NCBI GenBank assembly: GCA_964517795.1
Contig: CAZFDE010000085.1
Location: 1 to 10,717, forward strand
DNA: 10,717 nucleotides
Origin: CAZFDE01 sp964517795
Lineage (GTDB): Bacteria; Planctomycetota; Phycisphaerae; Sedimentisphaerales; Anaerobacaceae
Reading direction: 5' to 3'
The number at the start of each line of letters is the position of its first letter. The stretch's first letter is position 1. Under the pieces are notes generated by a model. The model was not told where the DNA came from. It made no database searches and saw only the letters and a list, made by a program, of their open reading frames with translations. The position numbers and the translations under genes are program-made. Below are positions 1 through 6,252 of this stretch, in pieces.

Positions 1-2
1 AT

Positions 3-68
3 AAATGGTCGCGGCTGATCGTTACACAAATCCCCGACGAGATCCTCGACGACCGCTGCTTATATTAA
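3..68 (+). CDS. Possible C-terminal end of a gene cut by the window edge
   Basis: The third forward frame is open from the window edge for 21 codons and ends at a TAA, giving a C-terminus that ends in ...IPDEILDDRCLY. The codons are rich in G/C third positions (ATC, CTC, GAC, CGC), like the real genes nearby, and the first two forward frames hit stops within about 20 bases. It would converge on the glycosidase gene, leaving 54 nt between the two stop codons. The piece is too short to assign to a family, and a chance open frame of this length is quite possible. Confidence 0.35.
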   Translation, partial: KWSRLIVTQIPDEILDDRCLY

Positions 69-122
69 AGCGATAGCGCTTAAGGAATGTTTGCAAATGT
101 AAACGGTGGCCTGAAGCTGCGG

Positions 123-1298
123 TTAAGCCTTTTTGCGGATGTCATCGAAAAACGGGGTATATCGTCGCAGGACGGCTTCGGCGGCGTAGAGGTACATCGC
201 GGCCGACCAGCTTTGCCAGTCATTGCCCTGCGGCGTCCCATCCTGGGCGCGATGCCATTCGTTGAATCCGAATTCGAGTTTCTCATCATGGGCATCGTAG
301 ATCATATCGGTCAGGGCCAGCAGTTTTTTTTCAGCCAATCGATATCGCCCGGCCGCTACGAGCGCAGCGATATAAAAGCCGCAGATGAACGGCCAGATGC
401 CGCCGTTGTGATATTCACCGGGCTGGTTGTATTTTTGATAACGCGGCCGCCAGTCCGGATCCTCCGGCTGGATATAGGGAAAGAAATTCGGCGGCAAATC
501 CACCGAAAGCAGTTCGTTCTTTTGTAATTGTTTGCATTCGGTTTCAATCCACTTGATTAAGTCCCGCGAGCGGCTTTTGGAAGCAATCCCGAACAGAATG
601 GCCAATGAATTGCCCAACAGATCAAACCGTTCGCTTTTATAGACTTTATATGACCACATCGCGAAATAGGGCTTGTGACGCAAAACCAGACCTTCGTGCA
701 CATGACGATGTTGCCTTTCGCCTTTGACGGTAAACCGACCCATCAATGCGGACATTTGCTCGGCCTGTTCATGCATACCGATCAATCGCAAATAACCGTA
801 CACCACCGTATTAACAAACAGGCCGTAACCGAGCACCCACTGCTCATCGCGCCAGTCAGTAGTCGGAAGTTGCGCAACCAGAACACGATCCGATGGACTT
901 TGATAAGCCATCCATGTCAATGCTTTTTGTACGGCCTCATCGAGAAACTGTGGTTCGTCCATCGCCTTACGATATAAACCAACGGCCAGCAGAAACAACG
1001 GCGTTGTATCGCTGGCACCGCGATCTTCTTTATCATGGATCAATGAAGGAATATGGCCGTTTTCGCTTTGATTCTTTGCAGCGGTTTCGAGCACCCGCCG
1101 CAGCGATTTGAGCAGTTTCGGGTGACCGCTGATCAGAAAACCCGCCGCGCAGATCATCATGTCACGGGTGTAGGGCTCGGGATACCCCCAGCCGGCGGTT
1201 CGCGGCAAACCGTGAAACGAGCCGTGATTGTTATGCAGCAGCACTTTGATTGCGGCCTCTTTCGTGTGCTCGATTAATTTGACTTCTTTCTTTTCCAT
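123..1298 (-). CDS. GH100-like (alpha/alpha)6-barrel glycosidase
   Basis: A 391-residue cytoplasmic protein with no signal peptide. It resembles the neutral/alkaline invertase family GH100 and the related group often labelled amylo-alpha-1,6-glucosidase. The similarity rests on an early GYPEPYTRD segment (38-46), the TTDWRDEQWVLGYG segment (146-159), an EYHNGGIWPF segment (295-304), and FNEWHR...QGNDWQSWSAAMYL (345-370). In GH100 enzymes the HNGG and EW...W.SW regions line the active site, with an Asp acid and a Glu base. Here D148 or D151 and E347 are the likely counterparts. The fold call is fairly safe but the substrate (sucrose, another alpha-glucoside, or the product of the neighbouring transferase) cannot be read from the sequence. 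It is the last gene of the unit, starting 3 nt after the GT4 stop (TAG CCG ATG), so translational coupling is likely. Confidence 0.8.
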   Translation of the reverse strand: MEKKEVKLIEHTKEAAIKVLLHNNHGSFHGLPRTAGWGYPEPYTRDMMICAAGFLISGHPKLLKSLRRVLETAAKNQSENGHIPSLIHDKEDRGASDTTPLFLLAVGLYRKAMDEPQFLDEAVQKALTWMAYQSPSDRVLVAQLPTTDWRDEQWVLGYGLFVNTVVYGYLRLIGMHEQAEQMSALMGRFTVKGERQHRHVHEGLVLRHKPYFAMWSYKVYKSERFDLLGNSLAILFGIASKSRSRDLIKWIETECKQLQKNELLSVDLPPNFFPYIQPEDPDWRPRYQKYNQPGEYHNGGIWPFICGFYIAALVAAGRYRLAEKKLLALTDMIYDAHDEKLEFGFNEWHRAQDGTPQGNDWQSWSAAMYLYAAEAVLRRYTPFFDDIRKKA

Positions 1299-1301
1299 CG
1301 G

Positions 1302-2444
1302 CTATGAAATTCCTAAGCGTTCACCAACGATCTCGACGAATTTTTTGGCCACAACACGGTAATTATAATGTTCGATCGCTCGCTGTCGTCCCTGTTCGCC
1401 CATTTTCTTTCGTAATGCCGCATCGTTCATCAGTTCCAGAAGGTATTTGGCGATATCATGGATACTCGCGCGGTAATCCACGATCCGTGGGCGCTTGAAC
1501 GTGACTTTGTGACCCGGTTGATAGCCGGATTCGTCCCCGACGATTGCTTCACGCAGGCGAATCTCCTGGGCAACCTCAGCCAGATAGGCGTTTTTACCAT
1601 GTACCATTGTGTCGAGCATGCCCATGGCCTTGATGCCGATGACCGGTTTGCCGCAGGCATTGGCTTCCACCTGGATCATGCCGAAGCCTTCCAGCCGTGA
1701 CGGGGCGGCGTAAATATCGCACGCCGCGACCAGATAGGGCATGAAGTTGCGCGAAATGCGGCTGGCGGTATAAACCACATTCTTTTCGATCCCCAGTTGC
1801 GTTGCAAGCTGCAAGTCGTGTATGTTCTGCTGTTCGGTTCGCGGCTGCGGCCAGACCTTACAGACGTATTTCCAATCAGGGGCTTCCTTATCGATCAGGG
1901 ACAAGGCCTGCAGGACTTCCTGGGCACCTTTGGACGCAGCGTCACCGCCAACCGTCAGGATCATGATCTGATCGGGGGCAACGCCAAGCGCTTCGCGAAC
2001 GGTTGTGACTTTCAGATCGCCGGCATCGCGCGGTGCAAAGGCGTCCGTATCGCAGCCGACCGGCAATACCTCAATATTTTTTCCGCTAAGCCCGTCGCGG
2101 ACATAGACTTTTTTCACCCAGTTGGACGTAACTAAAATCAGCGGCAGACCTTCGAGGATATCGCGATAGTTAGCGATATAGCCGTCGGCCACCAGCCACG
2201 GCACGGGATTAACGCCGTACCGCATCGGGTGCATCACCAGATCGGGCGTATGGCCCCAGTAACCGACGCCGACTACGACATCCGGTTCGAACCAGCGGTA
2301 GTACCATTCTTTTTCCTGCGGCGATTCGAAATTAACCGCGCAGGCATCGACATCGATCTCTCGCAGCCCCCGCATGAGCAGGTCGCCCTGTGTTGCCAGA
2401 CCCGCCGGTGACGGCGGATAATCATATTGGACCAGTACTTTCAT
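1302..2444 (-). CDS. GT4-family retaining glycosyltransferase (GT-B fold)
   Basis: A 380-residue soluble glycosyltransferase. The C-terminal half carries the GT4 E-x7-E motif, E252-GFGMIQV-E260, within APSRLEGFGMIQVEANACGKPVIG-type sequence. A donor-binding segment TVGGDAASKG lies at 164-173, with K172 likely contacting the nucleotide-sugar phosphates. The N-terminal half starts with a beta strand and a glycine loop, MKVLVQYDYPPSPAGLATQG, as in other GT-B enzymes. A distinctive GYWGHTPDLV stretch (61-70) may help shape the acceptor site. Donor and acceptor are unknown. GT4 relatives include MshA and BshA, which use UDP-GlcNAc, and the PIG-L deacetylase just upstream fits an N-acetyl sugar donor; this is inference. 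A Shine-Dalgarno-like AAGG overlapping the PIG-L stop codon lies 7 nt before the ATG, so the two genes are probably coupled. Confidence 0.88.
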   Translation of the reverse strand: MKVLVQYDYPPSPAGLATQGDLLMRGLREIDVDACAVNFESPQEKEWYYRWFEPDVVVGVGYWGHTPDLVMHPMRYGVNPVPWLVADGYIANYRDILEGLPLILVTSNWVKKVYVRDGLSGKNIEVLPVGCDTDAFAPRDAGDLKVTTVREALGVAPDQIMILTVGGDAASKGAQEVLQALSLIDKEAPDWKYVCKVWPQPRTEQQNIHDLQLATQLGIEKNVVYTASRISRNFMPYLVAACDIYAAPSRLEGFGMIQVEANACGKPVIGIKAMGMLDTMVHGKNAYLAEVAQEIRLREAIVGDESGYQPGHKVTFKRPRIVDYRASIHDIAKYLLELMNDAALRKKMGEQGRQRAIEHYNYRVVAKKFVEIVGERLGIS

Positions 2445-2453
2445 ATTAAAGCC

Positions 2454-3083
2454 TTATCCTTTCCTTTGTTTTGTATTAAATCGTCGAAACGCTTCGGTTA
2501 CAGGGGTTGTCTTTGCTTCGAAGCTGTCTTCGTCGAAGCCGTATATATCGGTTATAATCCGGTATTTTTGCTGCCATATCTCATCGGGCAGTTGAGTTTT
2601 GATATCGGCATCGTGGGCGGGTCGCGGCAAGTATGTGCGGTTGCCGTCCTCATACGCGAACTGCCAAAGTTGATCGGTGAAAAGGTGATCGTCTTTGATC
2701 AATGTACGAACCGCTTTGGCGGCTTCTTCATGACGGCGGTGCCGCGTGTATTCGCCCAGCAAACCGTGTGTCAGGATCAGGTCGTAATGGCTTTTGGGCA
2801 GTAGACCGAGAATTGTTTTTTCAACATTTCGCGGCAGCAGCGGATTCTGCTCCGGGCCGTCATCGAGATCCCCCATTGCCCCCTCGGCACCATACACATC
2901 GAGGGCTTTTCGAAATTTAGGCATGCGGTCGGGGTCGCTGCTGCGACAAAGCGTGATAATTGTCCAGTCACAATCCGGATGGAGCAGGATCGTGCCGCCG
3001 CACCATAGGGTCTCATCGTCCGGATGGGCTGCCACCACAGCCGCGGTGTGAAATGCTGTAAATTGTCCCGAAAGGCTCGGCAT
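2454..3083 (-). CDS. PIG-L/LmbE family N-deacetylase
   Basis: A 209-residue member of the zinc-dependent PIG-L family, whose known members (MshB, BshB, PIG-L) remove acetyl groups from N-acetylglucosaminyl conjugates. The hallmark AHPDDE is at 19-24; H20 and D23 are likely zinc ligands, and the neighbouring D22 would be the general base. A later RHRRHEEAA segment supplies the third zinc ligand, most likely H118. No signal peptide or membrane helix is seen, so it acts in the cytoplasm. The ATG at 3083 is preferred over an in-frame TTG at 3098 because GGGAGG lies exactly 7 nt before it and overlaps the TTG. It is the first gene of a three-gene unit with GT4 and GH100-like genes, 9 nt before the GT4 start. 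The natural substrate is probably the product of that transferase, which is inference. Confidence 0.88.
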   Translation of the reverse strand: MPSLSGQFTAFHTAAVVAAHPDDETLWCGGTILLHPDCDWTIITLCRSSDPDRMPKFRKALDVYGAEGAMGDLDDGPEQNPLLPRNVEKTILGLLPKSHYDLILTHGLLGEYTRHRRHEEAAKAVRTLIKDDHLFTDQLWQFAYEDGNRTYLPRPAHDADIKTQLPDEIWQQKYRIITDIYGFDEDSFEAKTTPVTEAFRRFNTKQRKG

Positions 3084-3090
3084 CGTTTCG

Positions 3091-3096
3091 CCTCCC
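3091..3096 (-). promoter_or_regulatory. Ribosome binding site that fixes the PIG-L start
   Basis: On the minus strand GGGAGG sits 7 nt upstream of the ATG at 3083. It overlaps the alternative in-frame TTG start at 3098, which therefore has no usable site of its own. Confidence 0.75.
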
Positions 3097-3106
3097 AACG
3101 AAAACG

Positions 3107-3115
3107 ATTATACCA
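3107..3115 (-). promoter_or_regulatory. Extended -10 promoter of the PIG-L/GT4/GH unit
   Basis: The minus strand reads TGGTATAAT, a perfect -10 hexamer preceded by a TGn extended element. No good -35 hexamer lies 16-18 nt upstream, which is typical of extended -10 promoters. Transcription would start near 3100, leaving a leader of about 17 nt before the ATG at 3083 that contains the GGGAGG ribosome binding site. This makes the sugar-gene unit separately transcribed from the hcp operon upstream. Confidence 0.55.
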
Positions 3116-3136
3116 AAGCACCGGCAAACGGAATAT

Positions 3137-3176
3137 AAAAAAATGTTCGGTTCAAATATTTATTACGATCAAACCG
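3137..3176 (-). terminator. Possible intrinsic terminator after the cupin gene
   Basis: On the minus strand, just after the cupin stop, CGGTTTGA can pair with TTGAACCG (8 pairs, two of them G-T) across a 13-nt loop, and a run of seven T follows after AACA. The loop is long and the T run is four bases away from the stem, so this is a weak candidate. It does sit where the hcp operon should end and just before the promoter of the next unit. Confidence 0.35.
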
Positions 3177-3180
3177 GCAA

Positions 3181-3522
3181 TCAGGATCGGATCATGGTCA
3201 GCAGCATTTTGAATTTCTGGTTGGCCTTGACCGAATGCGGAATGTCGGCGGGCATGATCAGGATCTCACCGGCGACGGCTTCAATGGGCTTGCCGCCGAT
3301 GGTAAAGACACCGGTCCCGTCGAGAACTTGCACGACGGCGTCAAAAGGGGCCTGGTGTTCGCTGAGTCCCTGGCCCGCGTCGAAAGCAAAGAGGGTGATC
3401 GTACCGGCCTTTTTATCGAGAATCGTCTTGCTGACAACCGAATCGTCACTGTAATCAATTAGATTTGCTAAGTTCTGATTTTGTCCGACACATGCTTGCA
3501 GTACTTTTGCTTGTTCGCTCAT
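3181..3522 (-). CDS. Small single-domain cupin protein
   Basis: A 113-residue protein with one cupin beta-barrel. The two cupin motifs are visible: the first around G52-LSEHQAPFDAVVQVLDG (52-69), the second as G85-EILIMPADIPHSV (85-98). The usual HxH and Glu metal ligands of motif 1 are reduced to H56, with Ala at 58, while motif 2 keeps H96. The metal site is therefore incomplete or unusual, and catalysis cannot be assumed; a binding or sensing role is possible. The gene overlaps the end of the ferredoxin-like gene by 4 nt (ATGA) and has GAGG 7 nt before its ATG, so it is translationally coupled and belongs to the hcp operon. Its role there is unknown. Confidence 0.85.
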   Translation of the reverse strand: MSEQAKVLQACVGQNQNLANLIDYSDDSVVSKTILDKKAGTITLFAFDAGQGLSEHQAPFDAVVQVLDGTGVFTIGGKPIEAVAGEILIMPADIPHSVKANQKFKMLLTMIRS

Positions 3523-4265
3523 CGTTTGACCTCGCTTTTTTCAGAGTGTATGGTTTGTCGACTTTTGATGGTACCGTCAAGGGCGATCGTAACATCCTCG
3601 AAGCGCTGATTGATCCCGGCCTTTTCGATGGCGGCTTGTGCCAGCCGCGTCAGGCCGCTGCAGCAGGGGACTTCCATATGGATCACCGTCAGGCTGTTGA
3701 GTTGATGGGTTCGCAGGATCGCTTCGAGCTTATCGAGGTATTCCGCGGTGTCATCGAGCTTCGGGCAGCCGATGACGATACGGCGGTCTTTGAGGAATCG
3801 CTGGTGAAAATCGCCCATCGCGAACGGCACGCAGTCGGCCGTCAGTAACAGGTCCGCACCTTTAAGATAAGGCGCATTGGCCGGTACCAGCTTCAACTGG
3901 ACCGGCCATTGGCCTAATTGGCTTGACACATCGCCGGACTTTCCGGTTCCGGGTTGTTTTGTGGAAAAATCTTTTGCCATCATGCCCGGGCAGGTAAATT
4001 CGATCTTGTTTTCAAATGGCTTCGATGCGGCCAGATGGTCCTTGACCGCCTGCTCGTCGAATTCGGATGCTTCGCGCTGTTCGATCGTGATTGCGTCCTG
4101 TGGACAATGCCCGATGCACGCGCCAAGGCCGTCGCAGTAGGTTTCGCTGATCAGTTTGGCTTTGCCGTTGACCAGTTGAATCGCGCCTTCGGCGCAGGCA
4201 CTGACGCATTGGCCGCAGCCGTTGCACTTGTTTTCATTGATTTTTATGATATTTCGAACGGTCAT
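3519..4265 (-). CDS. Ferredoxin-like 4Fe-4S protein with Cys-bearing C-terminal domain, Hcp partner
   Basis: A 248-residue protein whose first 60 residues form a two-cluster ferredoxin domain. The first cluster is complete, C14-x2-C17-x2-C20-x3-C24. The second, C44-x2-L47-x2-C50-x3-C54, has Leu in place of one Cys, which suggests a 3Fe-4S or labile cluster. The remainder (about 85-248) is a separate domain with further cysteines at 92, 145, 167, 201 and 202, including CPG, GCPK and a PCCSG motif, which could bind metal or another cluster. It has no membrane helix, so it is cytoplasmic. The start is 12 nt after the hcp stop and the end overlaps the cupin start. Ferredoxin-type genes beside hcp are known in anaerobes, so electron delivery to Hcp is the likely job. 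Confidence 0.85.
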   Translation of the reverse strand: MTVRNIIKINENKCNGCGQCVSACAEGAIQLVNGKAKLISETYCDGLGACIGHCPQDAITIEQREASEFDEQAVKDHLAASKPFENKIEFTCPGMMAKDFSTKQPGTGKSGDVSSQLGQWPVQLKLVPANAPYLKGADLLLTADCVPFAMGDFHQRFLKDRRIVIGCPKLDDTAEYLDKLEAILRTHQLNSLTVIHMEVPCCSGLTRLAQAAIEKAGINQRFEDVTIALDGTIKSRQTIHSEKSEVKR

Positions 4266-4277
4266 GATTAAACTCGC

Positions 4278-5564
4278 TTATTTGTTCAGCATCTCGGCCA
4301 TATCCTTCTCGACATCCTCGATCGGGGCAATATTGTATTGCTCCACAAGCAGATTCAATACATTCGGACTGAGAAACGCCGGCAGGGTCGGGCCGAGCTT
4401 GATGTTTTTGACGCCCAGATACAACAGTGTCAACAGGATCGCCACGGCCTTTTGCTCGTACCACGAAACGACAAACGACAGCGGCAGGTCATTAACGCCG
4501 CATTTGAAGGCGTCAGCCAGTGCCAAGGCGATCTTCGCCGCCGAGTAACAATCGTTACACTGGCCGGTATCGATCAATCGCGGGATGCCCTCGATATCAC
4601 CATAACTCTTGTCATTGAGCCGATATTTGCCGCAAGCGGCGGTGAGAATGACACAATCCTCGGGCACTTTTTCGGCGAATTCGGTGTAATAATTGCGGCC
4701 GGGCTTGGCCCCGTCACATCCGCCGATAAAGAAGAAGTGACGGATTTTGCCAGCCTTGACCGCTTCGATGACTTTGTCCGCCAATCCAAGCACTGCGGTA
4801 TAATGGAAACCGGTGCTGAGCGTGCCGCGCTGGCGTTCTTCCAGCGGTGCACCGTTTAATGCGGCTTCGATCACCGGTGAGAAATCGCGGCCGGTGATAT
4901 GCCTGACGCCTTCGGCACCGGCGATCCCGCAGGTAAACATCCGATCTTTGTAGCTGTCTTTGGGGATCATAATACAGTTGGTCGTCGCCAGGATCGCCCC
5001 GGTGAATTCATCGAATTCTTTGCGCTGGTTCTGCCATGCGGTACCGTAATTACCGACAAGGTGTTTGAATTTTCGTAATTCCGGGTAACCATGGGCCGGC
5101 AGCATCTCACCATGTGTATAAACATTGATGCCCTTGCCTTCGGTCTGGACCAGCAATTCGTAAAGATCCAGCAGGTCGTGGCCGGTTACGACAATACCCG
5201 GTCCGGCTTTGGTGCCGTTAAAGACCTCGGCCGGCGTCGGATTACCGAAGCGGCCGGTATTGGCATTGTTCAACAATTCCATCGCACGGAGATTCATCTC
5301 ACCGGCTTTCAGGACCAGGTCGATGTACCGCTGCAGGTCGAAATCGACATTCGTCAGGGTTGCAAACATGGCTTCGTGCGCAAACGCATCAACCTGTTCG
5401 TCGATCGCACCCAACTGGCGAGCATGATAGGCATAGGCGGCGATGCCTTTGAGCCCGAAGATTAATGTATCCTGGAGGCTTTGGATGTCCTCGTTCTTAC
5501 CGCAGACGCCGACTTTCGTGCAGCCGGTACCGCCGGCGGCCTGTTCACATTGATAACAAAACAT
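4278..5564 (-). CDS. hcp: Hybrid-cluster protein (Hcp), short class III form
   Basis: Hcp carries a cubane Fe-S cluster and the unusual Fe-S-O hybrid cluster. It has hydroxylamine reductase activity and acts in vivo in nitric oxide and nitrosative-stress defence. From the ATG at 5564 the protein has 428 residues, with N-terminal cysteines C3-x2-C6-x8-C15-x5-C21. All hybrid-cluster ligands can be matched to Desulfovibrio Hcp: H129, E153, C197, C283 (the persulfide Cys, in GGCDG), C311 (AACGKYRL), C336 (GQCNDC) and E370 (WYEQKA). The constant offset against the roughly 550-residue enzymes places a deletion of about 115 residues before H129, as in class III proteins. AAGGAG lies 7 nt before this ATG; an ATG two codons earlier (5570) has only 1 nt of spacing. 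It is second in the Rrf2-led operon. Confidence 0.96.
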   Translation of the reverse strand: MFCYQCEQAAGGTGCTKVGVCGKNEDIQSLQDTLIFGLKGIAAYAYHARQLGAIDEQVDAFAHEAMFATLTNVDFDLQRYIDLVLKAGEMNLRAMELLNNANTGRFGNPTPAEVFNGTKAGPGIVVTGHDLLDLYELLVQTEGKGINVYTHGEMLPAHGYPELRKFKHLVGNYGTAWQNQRKEFDEFTGAILATTNCIMIPKDSYKDRMFTCGIAGAEGVRHITGRDFSPVIEAALNGAPLEERQRGTLSTGFHYTAVLGLADKVIEAVKAGKIRHFFFIGGCDGAKPGRNYYTEFAEKVPEDCVILTAACGKYRLNDKSYGDIEGIPRLIDTGQCNDCYSAAKIALALADAFKCGVNDLPLSFVVSWYEQKAVAILLTLLYLGVKNIKLGPTLPAFLSPNVLNLLVEQYNIAPIEDVEKDMAEMLNK

Positions 5565-5571
5565 GGTCATT

Positions 5572-5577
5572 CTCCTT
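5572..5577 (-). promoter_or_regulatory. Ribosome binding site that decides the hcp start
   Basis: AAGGAG on the minus strand lies 7 nt before the ATG at 5564 but only 1 nt before the upstream in-frame ATG at 5570. The later start also gives the usual Hcp N-terminus, MFCYQCEQ. Confidence 0.75.
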
Positions 5578-5594
5578 TCCCATTTCGATTATGA

Positions 5595-6041
5595 TTATTT
5601 TTCCATGCATTTTTCATGCTTCAGATTTTGAAGATCGCTTGATTCGAGGATATCTGTCAGTGTTATTGACTTGAGATAATCCTCGATATGTTCCTGCAAT
5701 CCGGTGAGTTTTTTGTGTACCCCGCAGTTGTCCTTTCGTCCGCACGCACCGGCACAGAGAAAACAGCGATTCAGACTGACTTTACCCTGGATCAGTTCGA
5801 TGATCTCCAGCAGGTTAATATCTTGCGGTTTTCGAGTCAATTGAAATCCCCCAGCCGGTCCCATCACACTTTCGACAAATTTTGCTGAATGCAGTTTTTG
5901 CAGTAGTTTGCAGGCCAGCGAATACGGCACGCCGCTGTTTTGGCTCAACTGACGGGTTGAAACCGTATCTTGACCGTAGTGAGCGGCTAAACCGGCCATT
6001 AACAACAGTGCATAATCAGTATTTCGTCGCAATATATCCAT
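5595..6041 (-). CDS. Rrf2-family Fe-S transcriptional regulator (IscR/NsrR-like)
   Basis: A 148-residue Rrf2 regulator. The N-terminal winged helix-turn-helix begins DILRRNTDYALLLMAGLA, followed by the recognition-helix region (about 27-55) and a GPAGGFQLTR wing (61-70). The cluster-binding loop has C93, C96, C100 and C106, one more Cys than the usual three. C100-x5-C106 matches normal spacing, so either C93 or C96 would be the third ligand of a [2Fe-2S] or [4Fe-4S] cluster. The start is set at the ATG at 6041; an in-frame TTG directly before it (6044) is less likely, and neither has a strong ribosome binding site. It leads the operon, 30 nt before the hcp start, and an IscR-type palindrome overlaps its own promoter, so autoregulation and control of hcp are expected. 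Whether it senses NO, iron or redox state is not visible. Confidence 0.92.
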   Translation of the reverse strand: MDILRRNTDYALLLMAGLAAHYGQDTVSTRQLSQNSGVPYSLACKLLQKLHSAKFVESVMGPAGGFQLTRKPQDINLLEIIELIQGKVSLNRCFLCAGACGRKDNCGVHKKLTGLQEHIEDYLKSITLTDILESSDLQNLKHEKCMEK

Positions 6042-6075
6042 CAAAACACGTTTCTTAAGCCTTCTTTTTGTATAA

Positions 6076-6088
6076 GACTAATATAGTC
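6076..6088 (-). promoter_or_regulatory. Rrf2/IscR type-1-like operator
   Basis: The plus strand reads GACTAATATAGTC, a perfect inverted repeat GACTA-ATA-TAGTC. It fits the core of the known E. coli IscR type-1 site (GACT-R-WWW-Y-AGTC). It lies 34 nt before the rrf2 ATG and encloses the -10 hexamer of the rrf2 promoter, so a bound regulator would block RNA polymerase. Binding by the adjacent Rrf2 protein is inferred from position and motif. Confidence 0.75.
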
Positions 6089-6108
6089 CTACTTTTGTGA
6101 GAGTTCAA
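6080..6108 (-). promoter_or_regulatory. Sigma70-type promoter of the rrf2-hcp operon
   Basis: On the minus strand TTGAAC (6103-6108) and TATATT (6080-6085) are separated by exactly 17 nt. The -10 hexamer lies inside the GACTATATTAGTC palindrome. An A7 tract immediately upstream of the -35 (6112-6118) and a T/A-rich stretch at 6131-6145 could act as an UP-like or curved element. Transcription would start near 6073, leaving a leader of about 30 nt. Confidence 0.65.
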
Positions 6109-6209
6109 GTCTTTTTTTGAAAATCACTTAATTTTTTTAAAAAAGTTTCATCTAAAATTGAAATGTCCGGCACAAGTATCCTTAATCTTGTGTATTAGCC
6201 GGTTTATGA

Positions 6210-6239
6210 TTGACTTTTGGGGTGCATATCGGCTATCCT
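6210..6239 (+). promoter_or_regulatory. Candidate promoter of aspS
   Basis: TTGACT (6210-6215, five of six consensus bases) is followed after 18 nt by TATCCT (6234-6239, four of six). The start site would be near 6246, giving a leader of about 40 nt before the aspS ATG. The -10 is weak, so this is a moderate call. It is divergent from the rrf2 promoter about 100 nt away. Confidence 0.45.
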
Positions 6240-6252
6240 GTGAACCTTTAAT

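Noticed and set aside
69..122. Short inverted repeat AAGCG-ATAG-CGCTT just before the glycosidase stop side, as a possible bidirectional terminator
   Set aside because: The stem has at most 5 pairs (it starts at 68) and no T run follows on either strand at the right distance.
2427..2804. Forward-strand open frame of 125 codons across the PIG-L gene
   Set aside because: It is antisense to a PIG-L gene with intact catalytic motifs and a clear ribosome binding site.
123..3083. Complete mycothiol or bacillithiol pathway
   Set aside because: Only the GT4 and PIG-L steps are represented; no ligase or acetyltransferase is in the window, and the GT4 N-terminal half does not look clearly like MshA or BshA.
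4338..4859. Forward-strand open frame of 173 codons inside hcp
   Set aside because: It overlaps the part of hcp that encodes cluster ligands C283, C311, C336 and E370, and has no family resemblance.
6111..6145. A/T tracts upstream of rrf2 as a replication or integration site
   Set aside because: No iterated DnaA boxes, direct repeats or tRNA end are present; the tracts are better explained as an UP-like or curved promoter element.
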